64,000 nt of DNA from CAIWHR01 sp963786625. GTDB taxonomy: Bacteria > Pseudomonadota > Gammaproteobacteria > Burkholderiales > Casimicrobiaceae. The stretch spans positions 62,001 through 126,000 of the forward strand of contig CAWAZS010000009.1 in assembly GCA_963786625.1 (NCBI GenBank), in the 5' to 3' direction. Positions within the stretch are counted from its first letter, which is position 1; each line of letters begins with the position of its first letter. Positions 38,325 through 47,500 of the stretch are shown here, in pieces. Below the pieces are notes generated by a model, which did no database searches, was not told the DNA's origin, and worked only from the letters and a program-made list of their open reading frames with translations. The position numbers and the translations under genes were made by a program.

Positions 38325-38947
38325 GGAACCGCACAGTCCACACTCTCGAACGCTGGTGCGAATTGCCGCCAGATCGGCCCGCATGCGGTGCAAAGCCGTT
38401 GCCCAATACCCATGCCGCGCGCCGGCCGCCTTACACATTGGGTGGCAAGACGAGCATCGCACTCGTCTTCGCGTTCGCGCTTGCCGGCCACTCCGGCAAC
38501 CACGCCGCGGCAGCCGCAGACGACATCGAAAAGCTCGCATGGCTTGCCGGCTGCTGGAAGAGCGAGTCGGCCGAGCCTGGCTCCGGCGAACAATGGACGC
38601 CGCTCGCCGGCGGAACCATGCTCGGCACCAGTCGCACGGTGAAGCAAGGCAGGACGGCGGAATTCGAGTTCATGCAGCTGGGTCGCCTGCAGGATGGCAG
38701 GCTTGCCTTCACCGCCCACCCTTCCGGCCAGCGCACGACGGTCTTTCCGCTGCTGCGCATCAGCGACACCGAGGCAGCCTTCGAGAACCCGCAGCACGAC
38801 TTCCCGCAACGGGTCGTGTACGCTCGCGACGGCGAGACCGGTTTGCGGGCGCGAATCGAAGGCATGCGCAACGGCAGGCTGCGCGTCATCGAGTTTCCAA
38901 TGGCCCGTGTCAGCTGCGACGCGCAGCTCGACAATGCCGCCAAGTGA
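38321..38947 (+). CDS. DUF6265 family secreted protein
   Basis: The recognisable domain is LAWLAGCWKSESAEPGSGEQ, WTPLAGGTMLGTSRTVKQGR, TAEFEFMQLGRL and FENPQHDFPQRVVYARDGE. It is preceded by a signal-like helix (IALVFAFALAGHSGNHAAAA). The start is uncertain: the ATG at 38321 overlaps the previous stop (ATGA) but adds a 35-residue Arg-rich leader; a TTG at 38438 would start just before the signal. DUF6265 has no known function. Confidence 0.65.
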   Translation: MRNRTVHTLERWCELPPDRPACGAKPLPNTHAARRPPYTLGGKTSIALVFAFALAGHSGNHAAAAADDIEKLAWLAGCWKSESAEPGSGEQWTPLAGGTMLGTSRTVKQGRTAEFEFMQLGRLQDGRLAFTAHPSGQRTTVFPLLRISDTEAAFENPQHDFPQRVVYARDGETGLRARIEGMRNGRLRVIEFPMARVSCDAQLDNAAK

Positions 38948-39000
38948 CCGAATTGGCTTGGCGCCGTTAGTCCGAACTCACGCAACATCCGGAGAATGAC

Positions 39001-39372
39001 ATGGGATTGCGCTTCCTCAAGATTGCCGTCGTCTATCTGATCGTCGGCGCGCTACTCGGATTGATCATGGGCATCACGCAGCAATTCGTCCTGGCGCCGG
39101 TCCATGCGCACCTGTTGTTGCTGGGCTGGGCTTCCCTCGCGCTCGCCGGGGTCATCTACCATCTGTACCCGGCTGCGGCGACAACGATGCTCGCCCGCAT
39201 CCATTTCTGGCTCCACAATCTCGGCTTGCCGGCGTTCATGATCGCGCTCGGGATGTTGCTTACGGGGTACGAATCCGCCGGGCCGGCCATCGCGATCTCG
39301 GCAAGCGTCGTACTCCTCGGGCTCACCATCTTCGCCGCGAATGTGCTGGTGAACGTCAAGCCGGCGGCATGA
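39001..39372 (+). CDS. Small heme-copper-oxidase-like membrane protein
   Basis: 123 aa, four helices. VYLIVGALLGLIMGITQQFV, LAPVHAHLLLLGWASLALAG, ARIHFWLHNLGLPAFMIALG. The HAHLLLLGW and HFWLHNLG stretches copy helices of cytochrome oxidase subunit I, including the heme-ligand-type histidines, but the protein is only a quarter of that length. Stand-alone proteins of this type are known and uncharacterised. Confidence 0.7.
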   Translation: MGLRFLKIAVVYLIVGALLGLIMGITQQFVLAPVHAHLLLLGWASLALAGVIYHLYPAAATTMLARIHFWLHNLGLPAFMIALGMLLTGYESAGPAIAISASVVLLGLTIFAANVLVNVKPAA

Positions 39373-39556
39373 CGCTCGCAGTTCATACGTGGCAGCCGCT
39401 CGATTCGCGCAGGCAGTCAGTGCGCGGCCCGACGCGGCAGCAAATGGGCAGTAGGCTATGAAGCCGGGTAGCACTACTTCGGCAACGACGATCGCGTCCT
39501 GTGGTGTCCGCAGGCACGGGGGTTGCGTTGATCGTCGGGCGCGGTCGCGGGAACTG

Positions 39557-39970
39557 ATGCGCAAGCCGCTCCTGGCGCTCCGTTACGCGTGGGCATCGCC
39601 GGCAACCGCCGTCGGGTTGCTGGTCTGCGGCATTGCGTTGTGCGCGGGCGGAACGATCCGCTTCGTCGACGGCGTCCTCGAAGTGGCGGGCGGACGAATC
39701 GATCGGCTCGCGTCGCTCCTTTCGCCGTCGGTGCGGTTTGTCGCCATGACCTTCGGCCACGTCATCGTGGGCGTCGACCACGCCACCCTGCGCTGCGTTC
39801 GCGCCCACGAGCATGTTCATGTTCGGCAGTACGAGCTCTGGGGCGCCCTTTTCTTCCCGCTCTATCTCGCGTCCAGTCTCGTGCAACTGCTGCGCGGGCG
39901 CGATCCGTACCTGGACAACTGCTTCGAGCGCGAGGCCTATGCGCGAGCCTCCGGAGGAGAGGACGCCTAG
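39557..39970 (+). CDS. Membrane protein with HEHVHVRQ metal-site-like motif
   Basis: 137 aa. One or two N-terminal helices (PATAVGLLVCGIALCAGG), then FVAMTFGHVIVGVDHATL, RAHEHVHVRQYELWGALFFP and LRGRDPYLDNCFEREAYARA. HExxH (HEHVH) followed at a distance by ERE recalls zinc peptidases, though the chain is very short. Unnamed conserved family; activity unproven. Confidence 0.6.
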   Translation: MRKPLLALRYAWASPATAVGLLVCGIALCAGGTIRFVDGVLEVAGGRIDRLASLLSPSVRFVAMTFGHVIVGVDHATLRCVRAHEHVHVRQYELWGALFFPLYLASSLVQLLRGRDPYLDNCFEREAYARASGGEDA

Positions 39971-39984
39971 CGCCTCGTTGAGCG
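39964..39984 (+). repeat. attC-core-like pair at a gene stop
   Basis: GCCTAGC (39964-39970) contains the stop codon and resembles GCCTAAC. GTTGAGC (39977-39983) fits GTTRRRY. They are too close to form one attC, so this may be a collapsed site. Confidence 0.3.
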
Positions 39985-40154
39985 CGGACCCCAGGTACGA
40001 GGCCCCCGTCGAGGCCTTCATGCTGCTCGAGCTCCAGCCTGGCTGCATGCGCGGGGCCTCCGGGCCGGTTCATTTCCATCGGGCGTTCAAAGGGGTATAA
40101 CCGCTCCGCGGAGGTGCCCCGCCCCGATCATCGCTCGCGACACAGGAAGCCACG

Positions 40155-41183
40155 ATGAGCGTTCAGCTCGACCATGCGATCGTTCCGGCCCGCGACAGAC
40201 GGGCTGCGGCCGAGTTGCTGGCCACCCTCCTCGGCGTTCCCTGGGCAGAGTCCGGCATAGGGCCCTTCTGCCCCGTGTACGTGAACGACGGCTTGACCCT
40301 CGACTTCGATCAGGCCGAAGGCCCCTTTCCCATGCAGCATTATTGCTTTCGCGTGAGCGAGGCCGAGTTCGACGGAATCCTGGCAAGATTGGGGGCCCGC
40401 GGCATCGAATACAGAAGCACCCCGCACGGCCCGATGGACATGCAGGTCAATACCCAGCACGGCGGCCGCATCGTGTACTGGAACGAGCCCGACGGACACA
40501 TCTGGGAGGCGCTGACGGTCAGCTACGCCCGGCAGCCGCAGGAAGGGGCGCGAGCGGGCGGCCCCGAACGCACACGCGTGACGGGCCTATCGATGGCGGG
40601 AAGGATCATCTTCGTCAACGGCGCATCGAGTTCCGGGAAGACGACGCTGTGCCGCGCGCTTCAGGCGAAACTCGACGAGCCGTTCTGGCATTACTCGATA
40701 GACCACTTCCGCGGCGCCGGTGTCCTGCCCATGAAGCGCATCGACAGCGGCGAATTCCCCTGGGCGGGCATGCGAGCGGCCTTTTTCGAGGGGTTCCACC
40801 GTTGCCTGCCGGCACTCGCCGAGGCCGGAAACAACCTCATCGTCGAGCACATCGTCGAGACCGAGGCGTGGATGTCCCGTCTCGTGCGCCTCCTCGAGTC
40901 GATCGACGTATTCTTCGTCGGGCTTCACTGCCCGCTTCCCGAGCTCGAGAGGCGCGAGCTGCGCCGAGGCGACCGAAGCGCGGGCGAGGCCCGCCAGGAT
41001 CACTTCGTCGTCCATGCCTTCTGCACCTATGACTTCGAAGTCGACTCGACTCAACCGCTGGCCGCAAACGCCGACGCGGTGCTCGCGGCGTGGCGGGCGC
41101 GAGCGCGCCCCAGCGCATTCGCCCGGATGCTGGCCGCCGAGGACCCGCCCGGTCGAATCGCCTCCCAAGCAGGAGTAGCCTGA
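40155..41183 (+). CDS. VOC protein joined to a chloramphenicol-phosphotransferase-like kinase
   Basis: 342 aa. Residues 1-130 are a VOC fold (VQLDHAIVPARDRRAAAELL, MQHYCFRVSEAEFDGILARL, YWNEPDGHIWEALTV). Residues ~147-342 are a CPT-like P-loop kinase (MAGRIIFVNGASSSGKTTLC, EPFWHYSIDHFR, NNLIVEHIVETEAWMSRLVR, FFVGLHCPLPELERRELRRG). AGGAAG precedes the ATG. A single base error near 40580 would instead end the first protein at GCG-TGA and leave the kinase starting at 40593, so true fusion is unproven. Confidence 0.75.
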   Translation: MSVQLDHAIVPARDRRAAAELLATLLGVPWAESGIGPFCPVYVNDGLTLDFDQAEGPFPMQHYCFRVSEAEFDGILARLGARGIEYRSTPHGPMDMQVNTQHGGRIVYWNEPDGHIWEALTVSYARQPQEGARAGGPERTRVTGLSMAGRIIFVNGASSSGKTTLCRALQAKLDEPFWHYSIDHFRGAGVLPMKRIDSGEFPWAGMRAAFFEGFHRCLPALAEAGNNLIVEHIVETEAWMSRLVRLLESIDVFFVGLHCPLPELERRELRRGDRSAGEARQDHFVVHAFCTYDFEVDSTQPLAANADAVLAAWRARARPSAFARMLAAEDPPGRIASQAGVA

Positions 41184-41190
41184 GCGGGGT
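41178..41190 (+). repeat. attC-core-like sequence at a gene stop
   Basis: GCCTGAGCGGGGT overlaps the stop of the preceding gene; only the first six bases of the core are kept. Confidence 0.25.
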
Positions 41191-41254
41191 CGTGCGGGTT
41201 GTGGTATCCGACGGACGATTACGTTTCAATCGCCAGAACACGAAGGGAAGATAA

Positions 41255-41780
41255 ATGCCGATCACCGCGTTCAACAGTTTCACCGACGGCCTCGATCCGA
41301 GTCGACGGAGCCGGGGGCACTTCATCGCCGACATCGACCTCGGCGATGGCGGCACCTGGGTTCCCTACGCGGAGGGCGTCTGGTTCCAGCCCTGCTGCTT
41401 CAACGTGACGTCCGGAGGGTTCAGCGTCGTCCTGAAAGGGCTCCCCGGCGCCAAGCTCGGCGTTCACTACCACGTCGGCACGGTTCGCGGCTTCACGATG
41501 CGCGGTCACTGGCGATACCTCGAGCATGACTGGATCGCGAAGCCGGGGAGCTTCATCTACGAACCCGCAGGCGAGGCGCACACGCTGGTCGTCACCGACG
41601 ACTCGCCGGAACCCGCGCTCATATTCTTTCTGCGTCGAGGGCGGCCTGATCTACCTGGACAAGGCGGTCGACGGTGGCTTTGGCGCGTACGAGGACGGAT
41701 TCACCATCCTCGAGCTCTGCCGGAAACACTATCGCGAGGCGGGTCGGGATGCTCGCCAGCTGGACCTGCTGATTCGCTGA
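41255..41780 (+). CDS. 2,4'-dihydroxyacetophenone-dioxygenase-like cupin, one frameshift
   Basis: 174 aa after removing one T near 41630. WVPYAEGVWFQPCCFNVTSG, GLPGAKLGVHYHVGTVRGFT, HWRYLEHDWIAKPGSFIYEP and GEAHTLVV make a cupin with histidines able to hold a metal, in the pattern of DAD-type dioxygenases. The actual substrate is unknown. Confidence 0.75.
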
Positions 41781-41922
41781 TCGGGGCACGCCGTCCGACA
41801 CGCGGTGGTTGCGGTACGTGCGGACGGACCCATGCTCCGCAGACACCCCGACGGGCCGAAGGTGCCGGCCGTTCGTTGAACTCGGTCCTGCGGGACATCG
41901 ATCGTTCGAATTTCGGATCGTC

Positions 41923-42309
41923 ATGCGCATCAATCTCGACCATGTACACATCTTCGCGACCGATCTCTCGGTCACGGTGGCGTTCTTCCAGAAGATGTTC
42001 GACGCTGCGCTGGTCTGGGATGAAGACGCCGCAGGCGCGCGCACAGCGCGGCTTCGGCTCGGCAACGCATTCGTGCAGGTCTACGCGCAGCCCCCGAAGG
42101 CGCCGCGCGGAGGGGCGATGCATCATCTCGGGATCGAAACCGACGATCTCGACGGGCTCGTTGCGCGAATGAAAGCGAATGGCCACGTATTCCGCAACGC
42201 GATCCGGGAGGAGCCAAAGTTCAAGTACGTGATGACGGCCGGGCCCGACGATCTGCTGATCGAGCTCTTCCAATGCCATGAGCCGCAGCGGTGGGAGCTG
42301 AAGCGGTGA
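41923..42309 (+). CDS. VOC-family protein
   Basis: 128 aa. INLDHVHIFATDLSVTVAFF, GAMHHLGIETDDLDGLVARM and AGPDDLLIELFQCHE give both halves of the VOC fold with His, His and Glu at the metal positions. Close in type to lyase/dioxygenase-like members; substrate unknown. Confidence 0.83.
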   Translation: MRINLDHVHIFATDLSVTVAFFQKMFDAALVWDEDAAGARTARLRLGNAFVQVYAQPPKAPRGGAMHHLGIETDDLDGLVARMKANGHVFRNAIREEPKFKYVMTAGPDDLLIELFQCHEPQRWELKR

Positions 42310-42485
42310 CGCCGGAACGCGCTGCGCTCGCATTCTCGGACGCGGCGAACGGCGGTTCGAGGACCCCGGCGGCGGTCTGCACGGCCTCGCGCCCTTGCGG
42401 CACGTCGCCACGCCAAACGTGACGCATCTCAGGTTCGCGAAGATCTGAGCCTTTGCGCGCAAACCAAGGCATTGGGTGACCCCGC

Positions 42486-42953
42486 ATGCGTCGTGTTCTG
42501 TTCGTCTGCACCGGCAACGTCTTTCGCAGCCTCACGGCCGAGTATGCGCTGCGCGAATCGCTGGGTGCGTCGAGCAAGCTCATCGTCGCTTCCGCCGGCA
42601 CCGACGATTATCCGCACACGGTGCGGCCCTGCGTCGAGGACTATCTGCTCGCCCGCGGACTCGACGTCCGGAGACATCGCAGACGGACACTGACGATGGC
42701 GATGCTGCTGGAGCCTGGCCCGGTGATCGCGATGAGCACCGACCATCGCGCGATCCTGGCGACGCGATTCAATCGCCCCGACACACCGTTGTTCACCGAG
42801 GCATGCGGTCTTCCCGGCGAGCCCCTCCTCGACGTGCACGAGGCCGTCCCCGATCACGAGACGAACCAGGCTGCATTCGAGGCCCACGTCCGGCTCATCA
42901 TCGACCAAATCATCCAGCTCACCCCGAGGCTCGCGAAGCGGCTCGCGCCGTGA
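42486..42953 (+). CDS. Low-molecular-weight protein-tyrosine-phosphatase-like protein
   Basis: 155 aa. RVLFVCTGNVFRSLTAEYAL carries the catalytic P-loop as C-T-G-N-V-F-R-S, keeping the C-x5-R signature but with F in place of the usual second cysteine. IVASAGTDDYPHTVRPCVED resembles the SAGT region. The usual DP general acid near the C-terminus is not evident (LLDVHEAVPDHETNQ), so activity may differ. Related proteins include arsenate reductases. Confidence 0.75.
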   Translation: MRRVLFVCTGNVFRSLTAEYALRESLGASSKLIVASAGTDDYPHTVRPCVEDYLLARGLDVRRHRRRTLTMAMLLEPGPVIAMSTDHRAILATRFNRPDTPLFTEACGLPGEPLLDVHEAVPDHETNQAAFEAHVRLIIDQIIQLTPRLAKRLAP

Positions 42954-43011
42954 GTGCCGAGCCCGATTCGGACTCTTCCGCATCGAGTCCCTTCTGAACG
43001 ACGGAGGTCCC

Positions 43012-43398
43012 ATGAAGAGAGTCACGGGCATCGGAGGGATCTTCTTCAAGGCGAGGGATCCCGTTGCACTGCGCAGCTGGTATCGAGAGCACCTCGGAAT
43101 CGACGTCCAGGATTGGGGCGGGGCGGCCTTTCGTTGGGCCGACGCCGAGGGCAATCCGACCGTGGGCACGACGATCTGGACCGTCTCCGACGCCGGCGGT
43201 GACTACTTCGCGCCGAGCGCGTCCTCGTTCATGGTGAATTACCGGGTCGCAGACCTCCATGCCCTCGTTGGCGAGCTGCGCAAGGAAGGCTGCCATGTGC
43301 TCGGCAAGATCGAGGAATCGGAATACGGCAAGTTCGGCTGGGTGATCGATCCGGAGGGCAACAAGGTCGAGCTCTGGGAACCGCCGGCGGGTCAATGA
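43012..43398 (+). CDS. VOC-family protein
   Basis: 128 aa. ITGIGGIFFKARDPVALRSW-like start (here VTGIGGIFFKARDPVALRSW), YREHLGIDVQDWGGAAFRWA, NYRVADLHALVGELRKEG and WVIDPEGNKVELWEPP. The closing FGWVIDPEGNKVELWEP is the classic VOC end. Substrate unknown. Confidence 0.85.
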   Translation: MKRVTGIGGIFFKARDPVALRSWYREHLGIDVQDWGGAAFRWADAEGNPTVGTTIWTVSDAGGDYFAPSASSFMVNYRVADLHALVGELRKEGCHVLGKIEESEYGKFGWVIDPEGNKVELWEPPAGQ

Positions 43399-43496
43399 GC
43401 GAGCACCACCCCGTTCACGGAAAGCCGCGGCACGACCCGTCGTTACGGCCAATTTGCGCCGGCCGCGGCTGAACGCCAACGTCGGAGCGCGAGCAC

Positions 43497-43931
43497 ATGT
43501 CCGCGATCCTGCGCAGGGCGGAACGCAGGGACATCCCTGCGATGCAGCGTGTTCGCCTTTCGGTGCGCGAGAACAAGCTCACGTCGACCGTCATCACCGA
43601 AGACGATTACATTTCGGCCATCGAGAAGACCGGCCGGGGCTGGGTGATCGAGACCGATGGCACCGTCGTCGCCTTCGCGGTGGGCAACGCCGTCACCGGG
43701 AACATCTGGGCACTTTTCGTCGATCCGGAGCACGAAGGTCGCGGCCATGGACGCCGCCTGCACGACGAAATGACCGCGTGGCTGTTCTCGTCCGGCCTTG
43801 CGCGCCTCTGGCTCAGCACCAGTCCCGGCACGCGGGCCCAGCGCTTCTACGAAGCCGCGGGTTGGCGGCACCTGGGCACGGTCGCAGGCGGCGAGGCGCT
43901 CTACGAGCTGCGAAACCCGAGCGTGCCGTGA
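43497..43931 (+). CDS. GNAT acetyltransferase
   Basis: 144 aa. LRRAERRDIPAMQRVRLSVR, GNIWALFVDPEHEGRGHGRR (the acetyl-CoA loop), LWLSTSPGTRAQRFYEAAGW. A compact single-domain member; acceptor unknown. Confidence 0.88.
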   Translation: MSAILRRAERRDIPAMQRVRLSVRENKLTSTVITEDDYISAIEKTGRGWVIETDGTVVAFAVGNAVTGNIWALFVDPEHEGRGHGRRLHDEMTAWLFSSGLARLWLSTSPGTRAQRFYEAAGWRHLGTVAGGEALYELRNPSVP

Positions 43932-44016
43932 CCCGCATGCAGGTGTTTTGCGGCAAGATGCGGGTCGCGCGGGCGCCGCGCAATCCGGCTGACCGCCCCT
44001 CTCTATGGAGACTGCC

Positions 44017-45006
44017 ATGGATCGCCGTCGTCTGCTCAAGCTTACGAGCATCGCCTTTGCCGGCGCCGCCGCGCTGCCGGCAGTCGCCAGCGCGCAGAAA
44101 CCGAAAGCCTCGGGGCTCTGGAGCGTGTGGGACAGCGCCTTTGCGCGAGCACGCTTCGTTTCCCTGTCGCATGTGCTGACGCCGGACACGCCGGTCTGGA
44201 AAGGCTTTCCCCTGACGACGAGGTTCCAGCAGGGGACCGGACGGCTCGACGACAAGTCGCCGTATGCCGCGTTCACCTACGAGAAGACCGGCGTCGAAAC
44301 CACCGCGTACGCGTTCGCGACCGACCAGTTCGGCACGCAGCTCGATCCGCCCGCGCACTGGCACCAATGCTTCCCGGCCATCGACGAATTGCCGGCGACA
44401 CTCGCATTGCGCAAGCTCGCGGTGATCTCGATCGTCGACAAGGTCAGGGCGGACGCGAACTATCATCTCACCGCCGCCGATGTGCGCGCCTGGGAACGCG
44501 CGCATGGCACGATCCCGGCGGGCAGCGTCGTCATGGTGCGCTCGGATTGGTCGAAGCGCTGGCCCGACCCGGCGCGCATCCAGCCGGCCGACGGCAAGTT
44601 CCCCGGGGCGACGCTCGAAGCGCTCAAGCTGCTGCACCTCGAGCGCAGGATCCTGCTGCACGGCCACGAACCGCTGGATGCCGATTCCACGCCCACGCTG
44701 GTCGCCGAGGACTGGCTGATGAACAACGGCTACATGCAGGCCGAGGGTGTCGCCAACCTGGATCAGGTGCCCGCGACGGGCGCCCTGATCGCCATCGGAT
44801 TTCCGCGTTTGAAGGGCGGCACCGGCGGGTTCGCCAGCTTTACCGCCATCTGTCCGCCGGATTGGGCGCACGGCGCGCGACCGGGCGAGCTCGCCGAAGC
44901 GCCCCTGCCCTACAACGAGAAGCGCCTCGTACTCAATGAGGCCACGGGCGTGCGCGAACGTACGGCGGTCTGCGACAAGCCGAAAGGAAAGCAGAGCTTC
45001 AACTGA
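44017..45006 (+). CDS. Exported cyclase family (KynB-like) metal-dependent hydrolase
   Basis: 329 aa. An N-terminal signal with a twin-arginine-like MDRRRLLKLTSIAFAGAAAL. Then SLSHVLTPDTPVWKGFPLTT, FGTQLDPPAHWHQCFPAIDE (the HxGTHxDxPxH site is altered, here FGTQLDPPAHW), SVVMVRSDWSKRW and RRILLHGHEPLDADSTPTLV. GGAG before the ATG at 44017 fixes the start. Cyclase family members hydrolyse formamides or lactams; the changed motif leaves the reaction open. Confidence 0.8.
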   Translation: MDRRRLLKLTSIAFAGAAALPAVASAQKPKASGLWSVWDSAFARARFVSLSHVLTPDTPVWKGFPLTTRFQQGTGRLDDKSPYAAFTYEKTGVETTAYAFATDQFGTQLDPPAHWHQCFPAIDELPATLALRKLAVISIVDKVRADANYHLTAADVRAWERAHGTIPAGSVVMVRSDWSKRWPDPARIQPADGKFPGATLEALKLLHLERRILLHGHEPLDADSTPTLVAEDWLMNNGYMQAEGVANLDQVPATGALIAIGFPRLKGGTGGFASFTAICPPDWAHGARPGELAEAPLPYNEKRLVLNEATGVRERTAVCDKPKGKQSFN

Positions 45007-45072
45007 CCGCCGGACACCGCGCGGCCCGCGGATCAAACGGAATTTCAGCCGTCATACGACCGATTGCAGATC

Positions 45073-45642
45073 ATGTCAGAGCTCACCTGCGTACCACTCA
45101 CCGCCGATCGGCTGCGCGACTATCTCGGCTTCTTCGACACGCGGGCCTTCACCGACAACCCGCGCTGGTCGGGTTGCTATTGCTACTTCCCGATCCACGA
45201 TCCGCAGAAGGTCGAGTGGCAGCAGCGTACGGCTGCCGAGAACCGGAGCAGCGTCACCGAGTGCATCCTGGCCGGCACGACGTCCGGGTTCCTTGCCTAC
45301 CTGGACGGCGAAGTCGTCGGCTGGTGCCACGCCGGACCCTGGTCGATGTATCCGATGCTGCACGAGGAGCCCGAACACGACACCGAAAAGCTGGGCGTTG
45401 TCTTCTGTTTCGTCGTTGCGCCCGAGGCACGAGGCCAGGGAGTCGCCAAGACGCTGCTGGCTTCCGCCTGCGACGGGCTGCGCGCGCAGGGAATGACAGC
45501 GGTTCAAGCGAAGCCGATGAAGAACGCCGAAGGCGCTGCCGCGAATCACCTCGGTCCGTTGTCGATGTACCTGGACGCCGGGTTCCGGATCGTTCGCGAG
45601 ACGACGGATGGCGATGTCTTCGTTCGCAAGTCGCTGAACTGA
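45073..45642 (+). CDS. GNAT acetyltransferase, DUF/YoaP-like
   Basis: 189 aa. Unusual N-terminal part with SGCYCYFPIHDPQKVEW, followed by DGEVVGWCHAGPWSMYPML and FCFVVAPEARGQGVAKTLLA (acetyl-CoA loop), SMYLDAGFRIVRETTD. Similar in build to the protein at 49800, suggesting the same subfamily. Confidence 0.83.
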   Translation: MSELTCVPLTADRLRDYLGFFDTRAFTDNPRWSGCYCYFPIHDPQKVEWQQRTAAENRSSVTECILAGTTSGFLAYLDGEVVGWCHAGPWSMYPMLHEEPEHDTEKLGVVFCFVVAPEARGQGVAKTLLASACDGLRAQGMTAVQAKPMKNAEGAAANHLGPLSMYLDAGFRIVRETTDGDVFVRKSLN

Positions 45643-45699
45643 CCGCTTTCGCGGCGTGCGACTCAACGCCCCCACCGCGTTGCCCGGCGCGAGCCTCCC

Positions 45700-46233
45700 G
45701 TGACGAACGCCGGGACGCCCACCGTCGTGCGAGAGCTCGCGCCAGCGGACGCGCGGGCCTTCCAGTCATTGCGACTGCACGGCCTTCGTGAGTGTCCAAC
45801 GGCCTTCGCCTCCAGCTACGAGGAGGAATGCGACCTTGCCTCGTCCGTAGTCGCCGATCGTCTCGGTCCGCGCGACGGCCGCGCGACCTTCGGCGCGTTC
45901 CGGGACGAGGAGCTCGTCGGTCTGGTCGGGATCGTGCGCGAAGAGCATCGGAAGCTCGCGCACAAGGCATTCGTCTGGGGAATGTATGTCGCTCCGGCGA
46001 ATCGGAGGCAAGGCGTCGGTCGGCTACTCGTCGCCAAGGCACTCTCCTTCGCGCAATCCGGGTTACGCGTGCGGCAAGTCAGCCTCGGGGTGAACGCCGG
46101 GAACGTCGCCGCAATTGCGCTCTACGCGAGCATGGGTTTCAAGGCATACGGTCGTGAGCCCTGCTTCATGCTGGTCGACGGTGTCCCGCAGGACGAGGTG
46201 CAAATGGTCTGCGTGCTCCAGCCGGCACCGTGA
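45700..46233 (+). CDS. GNAT acetyltransferase
   Basis: 177 aa with a GTG start. VVRELAPADARAFQSLRLHG, LRECPTAFASSYEEE, VWGMYVAPANRRQGVGRLLV, QVSLGVNAGNVAAIALYASM and GFKAYGREP. This is the group that contains many drug- and peptide-acetylating enzymes; acceptor unknown. Confidence 0.87.
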   Translation: MTNAGTPTVVRELAPADARAFQSLRLHGLRECPTAFASSYEEECDLASSVVADRLGPRDGRATFGAFRDEELVGLVGIVREEHRKLAHKAFVWGMYVAPANRRQGVGRLLVAKALSFAQSGLRVRQVSLGVNAGNVAAIALYASMGFKAYGREPCFMLVDGVPQDEVQMVCVLQPAP

Positions 46234-46260
46234 CCGCGCCACCATCGAGGAGCCGCATCG

Positions 46261-47475
46261 ATGCTGTTCGATCCCGCGCGTCACGAGCGATTGCTGCCCA
46301 TCGACTGGGACGAGGATCGGGTCCGCGCCGCGATCACGCGCATTGCCCGCGATATCGAGGATCGATTTTCGGAAGCGACCTACTGGCCCTTGCATCCGCT
46401 CGACGTCGAGGAAGGCGACGACCCGAATCTGCCCGGCACGACGCTCTACTGCGGCGCCTGCGGCGTCGTCTGGGCGTTGCACTACCTCGAATCGGCGGGC
46501 GCGATCGTGCTCTCACGCCGTTACACGCCCGAGCCCGAATCGCTCGTCGAGTCCAACCGCACCTGGCTGCGATCCGTTGGCAGTCGGGAGTTCGGCTCCT
46601 ACCTGACAGGCGACTTGCCGATTCTCATGCTTGCCTTCGCAAACACACCGACGGCCGAGCTGGGAGATCGCATCGCCGCATTGATCGCGGGCAACATGGA
46701 GAATCCTGCGCGGGAGCTGTTCTGGGGTTCGCCCGGCACGATGCTCGCCGCCCTGTTCCTTTACGAGCGGACGCGGCAGGAGCGCTGGGCGGATCTGTTC
46801 CGGCGCACCGCCGACGCGCTGTGGAGGCAACTGCAGTGGTCGCCCGAACATCGCTGCCACTATTGGACCCAGGACTTCCATGGGCGCGAGTTCACCTATC
46901 TCGATGGCGTGCACGGTTTCGTCGCGACTGCCGTGCCGATCATCCGCGGCCGCGCATTGCTGGGCGCCGAGTCCTTCGCGGCCTGGGAGGAGCGCATCGT
47001 CAATACCGTCGAGCGCACGGCGACCTGGGATGGGCCGCTCGTGAACTGGCGGCCGGAGCTCCATGTCCCGAGCGACCGGTCGAAGATGCTCATGCAGTAC
47101 TGCCACGGCGCCCCGGGATTCGTCGTCTGCCTCGCCGATCTTCCGGGTACGGCGCTCGATCGGCTGCTCGTCGCGGCCGGGGAAGCGACATGGGCGGCCG
47201 GACCGTTGATCAAGGGCTCCAACCTCTGCCACGGCACCGGCGGCAACGGTTACGCGTTTCTCAAGCTGTACCGGCGCACCGGCGACTCCACGTGGCTGGC
47301 CCGCGCCCGGGCGTTCGCCATGCACGGCATCGTCCAGACCGAGGCGGAAGAACGACGGCAGCGCCGGCTGAGGTATTCGTTGTGGACGGGCGACGCGGGA
47401 TTCGCCATCTATCTGTGGGATTGCCTCCGTGGCTCGGCGCGCTTCCCGACACTGGATTGCTTCTACGGGAATTGA
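46261..47475 (+). CDS. LanC-like zinc protein
   Basis: 404 aa, intact. The alpha-toroid of lanthionine cyclases is indicated by repeated helical pairs and the zinc ligands YCHGAPG (C281) and LCHGTGGNGYAF (C323-H324), then SLWTGDAGFAIYLWDCL. Other conserved bits: CGACGVVWALHYL, FWGSPGTMLAALFLYERT, YLDGVHGFVATAVPI. No LanB, precursor peptide or transporter is near, so this is a stand-alone LanC-like protein; some of these act on glutathione or dehydroamino-acid adducts. Confidence 0.85.
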   Translation: MLFDPARHERLLPIDWDEDRVRAAITRIARDIEDRFSEATYWPLHPLDVEEGDDPNLPGTTLYCGACGVVWALHYLESAGAIVLSRRYTPEPESLVESNRTWLRSVGSREFGSYLTGDLPILMLAFANTPTAELGDRIAALIAGNMENPARELFWGSPGTMLAALFLYERTRQERWADLFRRTADALWRQLQWSPEHRCHYWTQDFHGREFTYLDGVHGFVATAVPIIRGRALLGAESFAAWEERIVNTVERTATWDGPLVNWRPELHVPSDRSKMLMQYCHGAPGFVVCLADLPGTALDRLLVAAGEATWAAGPLIKGSNLCHGTGGNGYAFLKLYRRTGDSTWLARARAFAMHGIVQTEAEERRQRRLRYSLWTGDAGFAIYLWDCLRGSARFPTLDCFYGN

Positions 47476-47500
47476 CCGGAACTGTCGAACGGCCCTGTCC

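Noticed and set aside
46261..47475. A lanthipeptide gene cluster around the LanC-like gene
   Set aside because: No dehydratase, precursor peptide or ABC exporter nearby; neighbours are unrelated one-gene units.
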